From the NCBI RefSeq assembly GCF_015265455.1, contig NZ_CP054492.1, forward strand, positions 930,001 through 994,000: a stretch of DNA of 64,000 nucleotides, in the 5' to 3' direction. The position numbers and the translations under genes were made by a program. Of the stretch, positions 46,011 to 54,155 are shown one piece after another. Within the stretch, counting starts at the first letter, position 1. Each line of letters opens with the position of its first letter. The notes beneath the pieces were generated by a model. The model saw nothing but the letters and a program-made list of their open reading frames with translations. It was not told the origin of the DNA and did not search any database. Source of the stretch: Candidatus Sulfurimonas baltica (lineage in GTDB: Bacteria > Campylobacterota > Campylobacteria > Campylobacterales > Sulfurimonadaceae).

Positions 46011-46403
46011 ATAATTACTACATTTATCGCATATAGACAATGGAAAATTGAAAAAATAAAATTAACACATGATTTATTTGAAAGAAGATTTAAGGTGTAT
46101 GAACAGTTTCAAATATATAAGTCTTATATCCTTCAATCAGGCACTAGCAGTTTAGAAAAATATTCACTATTCATTTCTAATACTTCTGAATCAGTATTTA
46201 TTTTTAATGAAGATATTGCTATATTAAAAAGAAGTTTTGAAGAAAATAGTATGGAGCTTTTGGCACTCAATGAAGAGTTAGAATCAAATCAATGGTCAAA
46301 AGAAGAAAAAACCAAAAAAATTAATAGAAAACTAGAGCTTCAAAAATGGTTTTTACATAATAAAATTGAAAAGGATTTTTCAAAATATATGAAACTCAGT
46401 TAA
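46011..46403 (+). pseudogene. hypothetical protein gene missing its 5' end
   Basis: The frame is open from the IS end: IITTFIAYRQWKIEKIKLTH then DLFERRFKVYEQFQIYKSYI, a pattern of proteins with one N-terminal membrane helix and a helical cytoplasmic part. The start codon and the first part of the helix are cut off by IS copy 3. A GTG at 46095 could restart translation. Confidence 0.65.
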
Positions 46404-46667
46404 TTATAGACAGCCTTAAAATCTAAAATTAGTAGTGTTCAATAATCTGTGTCAGCATCGGATAATTCCTAAAATTGTAGGTTTTGGAGCAAATCGCTTC
46501 AACCTAAAAGATTACTAAGCTACTAGGTATCTCACAAAGTGTACTTCCTAATACACTTTCTCAAAAATCCTCAAACTCACTAAACAATATGTCTTCGTAA
46601 GTGAATTTTTAAACGTGTATATGAATCTTTAAAATATGATAATCTTAAAAACATAAGGTTGTCAATA

Positions 46668-46967
46668 ATGATACTCATACCTCCCGAACTCTTAAATAGT
46701 CTTCCAAACCTCTACGATACAGAAAACACAAAAGACCCAATATGTCACATCAAACTTTTCACACCAGATGCTAACTGGACTTGGTACATCACCGAGATAT
46801 CTATAAAAGACTTTACATGTTTCGGCTATGTTGTTGGTCACTCTTCAGAACTTGGCTACTTTTCTCTACAAGAATTAGAATCAGTTCGTGGTCCTCTAAA
46901 TTTACCTATTGAGCGTGATATTCACTTCACGCCAACACCGCTATCAGAAGTAAAGAAGCTCCACTAA
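46668..46967 (+). CDS. DUF2958 protein
   Basis: 99 aa from the ATG at 46668 (AAGG nine bases before). ELLNSLPNLYDTENTKDPIC, WTWYITEISIKDFTCFGYV, ELGYFSLQELESVRG and IERDIHFTPTPLSEV match the DUF2958 pattern, a family common on plasmids and integrative elements; function unknown. It overlaps the next gene by one base (TAATG). Confidence 0.8.
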   Translation: MILIPPELLNSLPNLYDTENTKDPICHIKLFTPDANWTWYITEISIKDFTCFGYVVGHSSELGYFSLQELESVRGPLNLPIERDIHFTPTPLSEVKKLH

Positions 46968-47215
46968 TGAACAATACAAAGTTAAAGAAGTTAGAGAGAA
47001 AATTAGAAAATGGTGAAACGATTGAGTTTGAATATAATGGACTTTTTTATGAGATATTTGAATCTGTAACTTCTGAAGGTTATATCGTTAACGTTTACTC
47101 AAGTGATGAGAAAGATGAAGATAATTATTATCTTGAAGAAAATGAAATTGATGGCGGTCTTTGCACTGGAAACGCTAGAGACGCTATTTATTTTATGATA
47201 GGAGAGGAAAGATGA
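46967..47215 (+). CDS. hypothetical protein, 82 aa
   Basis: Small acidic soluble protein, not recognised. Between DUF2958 and another small gene, with overlapping starts and stops (TAATG and ATGA), so the three are one operon. Confidence 0.65.
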   Translation: MNNTKLKKLERKLENGETIEFEYNGLFYEIFESVTSEGYIVNVYSSDEKDEDNYYLEENEIDGGLCTGNARDAIYFMIGEER

Positions 47216-47460
47216 AATATTTAGTCATAGTAATTAGCTATAACGATATTCAAGTTATAAAACCTTTTGAGACTCTTATTAAAGCTCAAGCTGCAGCTAT
47301 AGAATTGGCAAACGAGTTTTTTTCTAAAAATGCAGTTGCTAAGTTTTTTGATGGGTCTAAAATAGAGAACATGGGTAACGTCCACGAGTATTATGCTTCA
47401 CAAATTTATCATGATTTTGAGGATAGCGTAAACATTGTTATTGAAGAGGTACATTTATGA
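47212..47460 (+). CDS. hypothetical protein, 82 aa
   Basis: Small soluble protein, not recognised. Starts in an ATGA overlap after AGAGGAAAG. Last gene of the DUF2958 operon. Confidence 0.6.
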   Translation: MKYLVIVISYNDIQVIKPFETLIKAQAAAIELANEFFSKNAVAKFFDGSKIENMGNVHEYYASQIYHDFEDSVNIVIEEVHL

Positions 47461-47579
47461 GTACTGACGAATAAAAGTAATTACAGTAAAAATTCATAGT
47501 CAAGATTATCGATAAAATAGATTTATCGCTTTATACTCGAAGCATCTTCTTCCTCAAGAAATGGAGAAGTATTTTGAGT

Positions 47580-47762
47580 TTAATAAAGTTGGTCTCTAAA
47601 GACTTCAAACTGTTCTCCTGTATTGACATCCTCAACTATAGCTACACTATTCACCCCAGTTTTAAAAACGGTAATTATTATAACTTCGCTACCTTGGTAT
47701 GAGTAAGTTTCAGTTGAATCGTTAGTTTCATTGACGTTACTGCTATTTTTATATGTCTGCAT
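47580..47762 (-). CDS. hypothetical protein, 60 aa
   Basis: Start ATG at 47762 after TTTTAAGGAGTATAATT, an excellent ribosome site. Ser/Thr/Asn-rich first half, then a small beta-type core (EVIIITVFKTGVNSVAIVED). Not recognised. Confidence 0.6.
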   Translation of the reverse strand: MQTYKNSSNVNETNDSTETYSYQGSEVIIITVFKTGVNSVAIVEDVNTGEQFEVFRDQLY

Positions 47763-47847
47763 AATTATACTCCTTAAAATAGATTCTCTCATAAAATTTG
47801 AGTTGAAGTTAAAAATATGGCAATTTGTCGAATTTTATAACTTCAAG

Positions 47848-48441
47848 CTACCTAATCAAATTCATCATAATGTCTTCGTCACTGGGCTGAACGTATTTGA
47901 GGGTCGTCTTGATATCAGAATGTCCAATAAATTTACTCATAATCTTTATGTTAACTCCCTTAGCTCCAAAGTCGCTTAAAATACCTTGTCTAAACGAATG
48001 GGAAGTGTAGCCGCTACCAAGAACTTTTAGATATTGATTTACTTGCTGTATGAATGTTATAGGATTTATTCCTGTTCGTTTGTTCTTATTGCTACCTTTA
48101 CAGATAACTCTATTCTCATCATCTTCTATCTCAAAGTCAAATAGTGGTGTAAGGTTCTTTTTGAACTCTTTAGTAAGATAGAGTTTTCTTTCTGATGATG
48201 TTTTTTTTGATAGAACTTTAACCGTTTCATTCTCAAGTAGCTCTTTTATATCTTGTACTCTTAAATCTTGAAGTTCATTTAGTCTCATACCTGTGTGATA
48301 CAGCATTACAAAGGTTCTGAGTAAGTTTAATCTTGTATTCTCTCTAATAGAGTCATCTCCACGAGTTGCAGCCATAATTTTTTTAAACTCAACGATTGTA
48401 ATGTTTTCTTTGATTCTTTTTATAGATTTTGTAGTTTTCAT
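47848..48441 (-). CDS. tyrosine recombinase, catalytic domain only
   Basis: 197 aa. All catalytic residues are visible: Arg in YHTGMRLNEL, Lys in VLSKKTSSERKLYL, H-x-x-R in TSHSFRQG, His in IGHSDIK and the Tyr nucleophile in TLKYVQPS. There is no N-terminal core-binding domain, so it is a small stand-alone recombinase. It may act on DNA near 48.5 kb or be the remnant of another element inside the island. Confidence 0.85.
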   Translation of the reverse strand: MKTTKSIKRIKENITIVEFKKIMAATRGDDSIRENTRLNLLRTFVMLYHTGMRLNELQDLRVQDIKELLENETVKVLSKKTSSERKLYLTKEFKKNLTPLFDFEIEDDENRVICKGSNKNKRTGINPITFIQQVNQYLKVLGSGYTSHSFRQGILSDFGAKGVNIKIMSKFIGHSDIKTTLKYVQPSDEDIMMNLIR

Positions 48442-48644
48442 AATAAACCTCCTAATAAGTCCTTATAAAGGATATATTATAGGGTTTTGGATGCAGACAA
48501 AGTGAAAGAGGTCGAGTAAAGCGACTAAACAAAGGAAACACTATAAAATAGTAGAGTTTATAGTGTTTTAAGCCACAAGAAAAGCCACCATCAAATTAAT
48601 GATAGTGTTTTGCTATAATTTTAAAAATCCTTCAAAGAGTGCTT

Positions 48645-48824
48645 ATGACTTACGGTGAATATTATTATCTTGTTAAGTATGATATGAAACTAGTAGATGG
48701 TAGTTGGATTGCTAAATCTCCAAACATGAAAATTCCTCTTCAAATGTCAAGAGAAGAAGCATCTGTATATTACACTCTAAAATTTAGAGAGTATTGGAAG
48801 AATTTAAATCTCACGCAAAAATAG
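48645..48824 (+). CDS. hypothetical protein, 59 aa
   Basis: ATG at 48645 after AAAGAG; MTYGEYYYLVKYDMKLVDGS. Tyr-rich, soluble, not recognised. It might be a small regulator or cargo gene. Confidence 0.5.
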   Translation: MTYGEYYYLVKYDMKLVDGSWIAKSPNMKIPLQMSREEASVYYTLKFREYWKNLNLTQK

Positions 48825-48860
48825 AGAGTATTAGAAACTTCATTAAATGTGAAAGTGGTT

Positions 48861-49085
48861 TTACTTCTTATTTTGTAACCGCTGTTTATAAGCAGCTGGA
48901 TTTATATATTTTCCACTGCTATCGTTTGTACCGAAGTCATCATCTTTTATAATTGCCTTCACTTTGGGTTGATATGGTGGTGTTCTGACTTTAGATGCTT
49001 TCCCATTTGTTCCAATATTTTTAATCAACCCAGCTTTCAAATTGTTAAGTACTGTTTGTACAATTTCTAAGTTTTCATCATCTAC
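48861..49085 (-). pseudogene. decayed gene fragment
   Basis: Read leftwards: VDDENLEIVQTVLNNLKAGL then KVRTPPYQPKVKAIIKDDDFGTNDSSG, with coding-like composition. An in-frame TAG lies directly before it (sense: MIIE-stop-VDDEN), and no start codon remains in its first 15 codons. Probably the end of a gene that lost its 5' part; family not recognised. Confidence 0.45.
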
Positions 49086-49173
49086 CTATTCAATAATCAT
49101 AAACTTATCAATAACACTACTTTTTCAGACTAACTCCTCGTTATTTGAATAGTAATTTATTGGATGTTGAGGA

Positions 49174-49857
49174 CTACTTTATATCTGTTTTACTTTGCAT
49201 TTCACATTTTATTAAATCAACAATAATTTCTAGAGCCTCTTCTTTCGATGAAATATCTGTTATATTTTTAATTTCTACTTTGGCTCTTTTATACCACCCT
49301 TCATATCCTTTTATCATTTTCCCATCTTCCAAGTACTCGATTTCAACATCAATCCATTCATTGTATTGTATTTTATTTATTTCGTAATTTTTCCAATTAC
49401 CTGTAAGTTGTAATATGCCATCCACATAGTGCCAACCATTCTCATCAGTTAATTTAATATTTTTAGTAGAAATTGGTTCATAAATACCAGCTATACAGAG
49501 CATGGGAGTGTTTTTATTAATATTTACGTCTAACTGTTCTAAAAGAACTGCATAATTTTCATAATCTTTTTCATCATAATCTATACTAACTACAAAAGTA
49601 AAACCAACTACCTTTTCATTATATAAACCGTAACAATTTAAGTAGTAAGCATTATCCCAACCATAAAATAGGCCTTCTGCATCCCAGTAATCTAATTTTG
49701 CTTGTTTTACCCCTGCTTCATTTTTTTTCCATTTTTTAAAATTTTTTGTTGATTCTAATTTTTCACTCATAATATCAAAACATTCTCTAATATCTTTATT
49801 TATTAATCTAAATGCATTTACAATATCAGTAACTTGCTGTTTTTGATTTTTATCCAC
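49174..49857 (-). CDS. unknown protein in WYL-nuclease operon, 227 aa
   Basis: Soluble protein, not recognised. A coiled-coil-like start (DKNQKQQVTDIVNAFRLINK) is followed by a beta-rich middle with many aromatic residues (AEGLFYGWDNAYYLNCYGLY). It overlaps the nuclease-like gene by eight bases, so it is the last gene of a tight three-gene operon. Confidence 0.6.
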   Translation of the reverse strand: MDKNQKQQVTDIVNAFRLINKDIRECFDIMSEKLESTKNFKKWKKNEAGVKQAKLDYWDAEGLFYGWDNAYYLNCYGLYNEKVVGFTFVVSIDYDEKDYENYAVLLEQLDVNINKNTPMLCIAGIYEPISTKNIKLTDENGWHYVDGILQLTGNWKNYEINKIQYNEWIDVEIEYLEDGKMIKGYEGWYKRAKVEIKNITDISSKEEALEIIVDLIKCEMQSKTDIK

Positions 49858-50539
49858 AAAATTCTCCTATATTTATATCTAGTTTTTGATATTCATCTTT
49901 ATACTTAAATCCATTCCAGTAGGTGAACCCCTTAAAGTTAAGATACTCTATAATCTTATTAACTATTTTTTTTTCTGTACCTTCAAGATGTTCAACTTGG
50001 TGTATTAAATACTCATTTACATCATCCCAATGTATATGGTAAATATTATCTAAGCATTTTTTACTATTTATTTTTTCTTTGCTATTATCAATTCTTTTTA
50101 AACTTTGATAATCAGCTGTTAAGTAGATAATAAAATCACTTTTTTTGTTCTCTACCTCTAGATTAAGGTATGTTGCAAGTTGTCCACTTTTTTCATCCTC
50201 AGCTGTACTTTTTTTATCATCTTCAGATTTTCTTTCTTTTTTATTATGCTCATGGCTAAAATATTTAACTTCAATGATAAAAAAATCATCATTATCTAAT
50301 GTTACAATAATATCAGGTTCATAACCTGTCAGAAATTTTTTCCATAGTTCAACTTTTTTAATCTTTCTCTCTTTAAAATCATATAGAATTATGCGCCCAT
50401 GAATATTTTTAGCATTAGCTACTATCTTTAATAAATATTTATTGTCTATTAACTCTAATAGTCCGAATACATTGGAAGATAAGATATCCTCCCATCTTTC
50501 AAGTTTTGGTATTTTATTATTTAGTTCAGCTTCTATCAC
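49850..50539 (-). CDS. PD-(D/E)XK-like nuclease
   Basis: 229 aa. GYEPDIIVTLDNDDFFIIEVKYF has the D-x(n)-E-x-K spacing of the PD-(D/E)XK nuclease core (Asp in EPDIIV, Glu and Lys in IEVKY); QLATYLNL after it is a common Q-motif of this fold. A likely DNA-cutting effector or a recombination nuclease. It overlaps its regulator gene by 14 bases. Confidence 0.65.
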   Translation of the reverse strand: MIEAELNNKIPKLERWEDILSSNVFGLLELIDNKYLLKIVANAKNIHGRIILYDFKERKIKKVELWKKFLTGYEPDIIVTLDNDDFFIIEVKYFSHEHNKKERKSEDDKKSTAEDEKSGQLATYLNLEVENKKSDFIIYLTADYQSLKRIDNSKEKINSKKCLDNIYHIHWDDVNEYLIHQVEHLEGTEKKIVNKIIEYLNFKGFTYWNGFKYKDEYQKLDINIGEFCG

Positions 50540-51464
50540 TATTTAACTCCCTATTATTAAAATAAATCTTCAATTCCTCATCAATTATATCATTAATCCA
50601 TTCAGGCTCTAATACCCTTAAATGAGGTATCCAATATTTGATTATTGGTATTATCTCCATTTCATCAGTTATCTTAACATTAAATTCCATTGTGCCGTCT
50701 TGGCTTAGTGTTTCTATCGTTTGTGTGGGTAAGGCTCTGCGTTTAAAATACTTTGTCGCAATTTTATCAGCATATATTCTCACTTTAAATGGTTCTATGT
50801 CTGCTTTAAACCAGATGTTTATAGAGTTTTCTAAAAGCTCTTCTATCTCATCATCTGTTTCAAAAGTTTGAGTAGTAGGCTGTATATTTGAAAGCGTCTT
50901 AATGTAGTATTTTTGTATACGCTCATCTCTAAATGCAACTAAATACCAAAAGCCTTCATAATTTACTATTTTAAGAGGTTGTATCGTTGCTTTGAATACT
51001 CCTTCTCTTTCATTTTCATAACTGCACTCTAATTCAGTTTTATCTTTTATTGCTTTTTCGATAACCTGAATTTCATTAAACTTGTCACTTATGTCTTCTA
51101 TGTTTAATTTTGTATAGATTGGATTGAAATCTTCATTTTTGATTTTAGATAGTAGCTTATGTGAAGTTGTGGCGAATTTACCACCAATCCCCTCGGTTAT
51201 TTTTTCTATGATGTCTAAAACTAACTGTTCCTGAAGTGATTTAGTTTTCTCAATGCTAAAGCCATCTTGCATTTTCCATTTTCTTTTGTCTTGATAAATA
51301 TGAAAAGCTGATAGTCTTTCATTAAAGTCTCTTTGAATAGTTTTAGAACTAACATTAAATTCCTCAGATAACTCCTTAACAGACAAAGATTCTCCATCGT
51401 TGAGCCTTGCTAAAATCATTGTAAGTCTAGTTAAAATCTTGTCATAGTCGTGTTTATATCCCAC
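50526..51464 (-). CDS. HTH-WYL domain transcription regulator
   Basis: 312 aa, GTG start. N-terminal winged HTH (LSVKELSEEFNVSSKTIQRDF), then a WYL domain near residue 150-190 (EGFWYLVAFRDERIQKYYIK) and a C-terminal WCX-like part. WYL proteins such as BrxR and CapW control phage-defence operons and sense nucleic acid or small ligands. Here it leads an operon with a PD-(D/E)XK protein and an unknown one. Confidence 0.85.
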   Translation of the reverse strand: MGYKHDYDKILTRLTMILARLNDGESLSVKELSEEFNVSSKTIQRDFNERLSAFHIYQDKRKWKMQDGFSIEKTKSLQEQLVLDIIEKITEGIGGKFATTSHKLLSKIKNEDFNPIYTKLNIEDISDKFNEIQVIEKAIKDKTELECSYENEREGVFKATIQPLKIVNYEGFWYLVAFRDERIQKYYIKTLSNIQPTTQTFETDDEIEELLENSINIWFKADIEPFKVRIYADKIATKYFKRRALPTQTIETLSQDGTMEFNVKITDEMEIIPIIKYWIPHLRVLEPEWINDIIDEELKIYFNNRELNSDRS

Positions 51465-51563
51465 ATTAAAACCTTTTGTCAGTTGTTTGTATTATATCTT
51501 CTTTATAAAACTATATGCTTATCTTGCTAAGTATTAATACTTTGAGATTAAAGTAAATTAAAA

Positions 51564-51601
51564 CGGACATAAAGCAGTCTCTCAAATATATTAAACTTCT
51601 G
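51564..51601 (+). promoter_or_regulatory. upstream element A (copy 1) of the LRR gene
   Basis: CGGACATAAAGCAGTC with TATATTA downstream. The element recurs at 52456-52493 with 28 of 38 positions equal, and both copies begin 61 bases before a start codon. GGAC/GTCC makes it partly palindromic. It looks like a promoter with operator. Confidence 0.6.
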
Positions 51602-51624
51602 ATAAATAAACATTAGGATCTAAA

Positions 51625-51996
51625 ATGCAATCAGATGATTTTGTAAATGAGTTACTAGATTGGGCGAATAAACATCAAGTAGATGACATTTTGAAATTAT
51701 GTGATATTAAAAATAACAGTATGAATAAAAATGCTTTATTAAGCTTACAAAGTTTAGATTTGTCTTCTAAAAAATTACATTTACTCCCTGTCTTTCTCTT
51801 TGAGTTAGTATCTATTGAAAATTTAAACCTATCTCATAATCAATTAAAAGAATTACCTCAAGAAATAACACAACTAAAAAAGCTTAAAAATTTAGATATA
51901 TCTTGGAATCATATCGTTCACAATATTGATTTTTTACCATCAAAAATTATATTGAATAGTGCTTGGAATAGACCAGTAAATAAAAAAGATAATTAA
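51625..51996 (+). CDS. leucine-rich-repeat protein
   Basis: 123 aa. An N-terminal helical part (QSDDFVNELLDWANKHQVD) precedes about three LRR units at residues 38-105 (LQSLDLSSKKLHLLPVF, IENLNLSHNQLKELPQEI, LKNLDISWNHI). LRRs bind protein partners. No signal peptide. It leads a two-gene unit, three bases from the next gene. Confidence 0.8.
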   Translation: MQSDDFVNELLDWANKHQVDDILKLCDIKNNSMNKNALLSLQSLDLSSKKLHLLPVFLFELVSIENLNLSHNQLKELPQEITQLKKLKNLDISWNHIVHNIDFLPSKIILNSAWNRPVNKKDN

Positions 51997-51998
51997 CA

Positions 51999-52451
51999 AT
52001 GCTAAGCAGATTGCCAATATTTATAAAAAAAAATATTTCTGATAAAGTTTTATTAGAAAAGTTTGAAGAAATGCAATATGCAACTAGCAATGATAAAATA
52101 AAAATTGATTCAAATCGTTTAAAATTTCTAAACAATATAGATGCTCATTGCATAAATTTTATAGATACTAAGAAATATATTGGTGATGAGTGTATTTATA
52201 ATGTTATAAAAGAAACAAATAGAGATAAAAATATTAAGCAATTAAATAATAGCAATTATATTTTAATATATGTAAAAATTAATCCAAATACATCGCTTGA
52301 AGCTATTGAACATTTTTTGTGGGTACTTAGCACTATTGAAGAAGGTCATAATGTGACATATATTATAAAAAATGATGAGCATTTCTCTGAGGAAACAGCA
52401 GAAAATTTAGTGATAGGCATTAAAAAAATAAATAATCATTATACCTTTTGA
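51999..52451 (+). CDS. FtsZ C-terminal-domain-like protein 1
   Basis: 150 aa. Residues about 85-150 (YILIYVKINPNTSLEAIEHF, LSTIEEGHNVTYIIKNDEHF) follow the pattern of the FtsZ C-terminal domain as I know it from Campylobacterota (GVLVHFHINP, two-residue spacing of ELSEA-type helix, then IIFG-type strand). The GTPase domain of FtsZ is absent. Similarity is by eye; the rest of the protein is unassigned. Confidence 0.5.
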   Translation: MLSRLPIFIKKNISDKVLLEKFEEMQYATSNDKIKIDSNRLKFLNNIDAHCINFIDTKKYIGDECIYNVIKETNRDKNIKQLNNSNYILIYVKINPNTSLEAIEHFLWVLSTIEEGHNVTYIIKNDEHFSEETAENLVIGIKKINNHYTF

Positions 52452-52455
52452 CAAG

Positions 52456-52493
52456 CGGACATAAAGTAGTCCGTTCTATATATTATACTCTTG
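52456..52493 (+). promoter_or_regulatory. upstream element A (copy 2) of the GTPase gene
   Basis: CGGACATAAAGTAGTCCG is a near-perfect palindrome (GGAC-ATAAAGTA-GTCC) and TATATTATAC follows as a possible -10 region. It shares the layout and the 61-base distance to the start codon with copy 1. Confidence 0.6.
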
Positions 52494-52516
52494 AAAATAT
52501 TTAGATAGGAGTTTAA

Positions 52517-53173
52517 TTGAAATCAGTAAAAGAAAAAGTATTTTATACAAAAGAGGAAAAAGTAAAAATATTAACAGATGGTATAAAACACAAGCTAGCT
52601 TTTAAAAGACCAAATCAATATGAAAAAAATATGATATTTTTGGGTTCTAGCGGAGTTGGGAAAAGTACTATTATTATGAAGTTAGCAAAGCGATATACAC
52701 AAAATAATAAGGTTGCTATTGTAAGTTTAGGTAAATTTGACAAGTATGCCAACTGTAGGTTAAGCTCTTTTTGTAAAGATGAAAACATAGAATATATAAA
52801 TATAGATAATATTACAAATGAAAATATTAACCAAGAAAAGTTAAAAGATTATGATGTTGTGTTGATAGATACAGTAGGTAGAGTAGCCAGCGATATTGAA
52901 TTACGCTTTGATATAACACAATACAATTTACTTGATGAAGTCTCTTTTTCTCTTGTTCTGCCATCAACAATAAAATATAAAGATTATATTGATACCTATG
53001 ATGCCTATTCATCGCTATGCATAGAAGGTATTGTAATTAGCAAATTAGATGAGACTAAACACTTTAGCTCTGTTATAAAGTTTTTAAATAAAAATGAGAC
53101 ACCTCATGTTAGCTATATCTCTGTAGGTGCTGGAGAAAGATTTAATGACTATTTAGTTGAATATAAAATATGA
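52517..53173 (+). CDS. SRP-type GTPase (FlhF/FtsY-like G domain)
   Basis: 218 aa, TTG start after TAGGAGTTTAA. G1 GSSGVGKST at 43-51, IVSLGKFDKYANC (switch-like), G3 VVLIDTVGRVASD at about 114-125, G4 ISKLDET at 174-180, and the SRP-specific closing loop SVGAGERFNDY at 202-212. It has only the NG core, without the basic or acidic N-terminal domain of FlhF or FtsY and without an M domain. SRP GTPases form dimers that switch protein targeting. It overlaps the next gene by four bases. Confidence 0.85.
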   Translation: MKSVKEKVFYTKEEKVKILTDGIKHKLAFKRPNQYEKNMIFLGSSGVGKSTIIMKLAKRYTQNNKVAIVSLGKFDKYANCRLSSFCKDENIEYINIDNITNENINQEKLKDYDVVLIDTVGRVASDIELRFDITQYNLLDEVSFSLVLPSTIKYKDYIDTYDAYSSLCIEGIVISKLDETKHFSSVIKFLNKNETPHVSYISVGAGERFNDYLVEYKI

Positions 53174-53595
53174 AAATATTATCAAAGAATGAGTTTAGAA
53201 TAGAACTAGGTAAAATTTTAACTTATGGTAGCAATGATATTACAATAAATACTGAAGATGTTGAAGCGTTTGCAAAAGATAAAGATTCCATAGCTATGTG
53301 CATTGTTGAGGATAGTAGTTTTCATACACTGCAAGAAGCTATAAAGTTAGCTACTTTAAACTTTGAAGCCGATAGTATTTTGGTGTATTTTAAAGTAAAT
53401 GACAAAAAACAGATAATGGAACTTTCAGAAATGATACATAGAATGATTGATAACAATTTATTAATATCTATCTTTGGTGTGTCTTTTGATGATAATATTT
53501 CTGAAAATGATGTAAAGACAACCCTCTTTATAAGTAGCTCTAAAAAACAAAACTTTAACTATTTAAACAATTATATAGTAGAAGAACCAATTTAA
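53170..53595 (+). CDS. FtsZ C-terminal-domain-like protein 2
   Basis: 141 aa, ATGA overlap with the GTPase gene. IAMCIVEDSSFHTLQEAIKL, ADSILVYFKVNDKKQIMELS, MIHRMIDNNLLISIFGVSFD and NDVKTTLFISS line up, by memory, with the FtsZ C-terminal domain (A-L-M-G-I-G, EAV..A, GVLVHFH-x(n)-EISEA, ADVIFGTTTD, VKITIIATGF). There is no GTPase domain. It may mimic FtsZ or cap its polymers; this is inference. Confidence 0.6.
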   Translation: MKILSKNEFRIELGKILTYGSNDITINTEDVEAFAKDKDSIAMCIVEDSSFHTLQEAIKLATLNFEADSILVYFKVNDKKQIMELSEMIHRMIDNNLLISIFGVSFDDNISENDVKTTLFISSSKKQNFNYLNNYIVEEPI

Positions 53596-53609
53596 CAAAA
53601 TCACGCAAC

Positions 53610-53651
53610 AAGAAAGTATAGTTGATGCTTGCGCATCAACTATACTTTCTT
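53610..53651. terminator. strong hairpin terminator
   Basis: A perfect 19 bp stem (53610-53628 with 53633-53651) with the 4-base loop TTGC, followed by TTTAAAA; between the GTPase unit and a convergent small gene. It can terminate from both sides. Confidence 0.85.
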
Positions 53652-53791
53652 TAAAATCCAACTAGACCCAACTTAACCTGTATGTCATACGGAATTGGAT
53701 CTTGAATTTCTTTTATTTTGGAGCTTTTGTTCTTCTCGGCTTCTTCTATAAAAAGCTGCAACTTTTTATTACACAACAATACTTCACTCAT
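53651..53791 (-). CDS. small hypothetical protein, 46 aa
   Basis: ATG at 53791 after AAAAGGATTTACC, TAA at 53651 at the base of the strong terminator. MSEVLLCNKKLQLFIEEAEK, then IKEIQDPIPYDIQVKLGLVG. Good ribosome site plus terminator make it credible. Not recognised; a frame on the plus strand over the same bases has no ribosome site. Confidence 0.55.
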   Translation of the reverse strand: MSEVLLCNKKLQLFIEEAEKNKSSKIKEIQDPIPYDIQVKLGLVGF

Positions 53792-54155
53792 GGTAAATCC
53801 TTTTTATTTATAAGCACCGCTGTAGCTAGTGCTTTTATTAAATATTTGTTCCGCACTGTGAAAATTTATATTTCAAAAAAGCAAGGAAGGGGTATTTCGT
53901 ATACATATGTTAACATATAGAGTCTTCCAGCTAAGAAAACCCACTCCATTACTGCTTTTTATTTTGATACATACAGATACAGAACGGAGATTTATTTTGT
54001 TGTACCTTATAGATTTGTTATTCGGCTTAATCGGGGTTTATTAAACTATATGGATATCAAAGTGTCATTTCTATATTAATTATAATAATTACAATTAGTT
54101 AGGATAGAAATAAATCTATTAGACACAGAGTATTGTGTGAAAAATAGGAGTTGCT
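53792..54155. other. 364 bp without a credible gene
   Basis: No ORF with a ribosome site on either strand. Contains the divergent promoter regions of the 46-aa gene and the DUF4375-like gene. Nothing else recognised. Confidence 0.5.

Noticed and set aside
53702-53920. 72-aa protein on the plus strand
   Set aside because: No ribosome site, odd composition, and it overlaps a better-supported 46-aa gene on the minus strand with AAAAGGA and a terminator.
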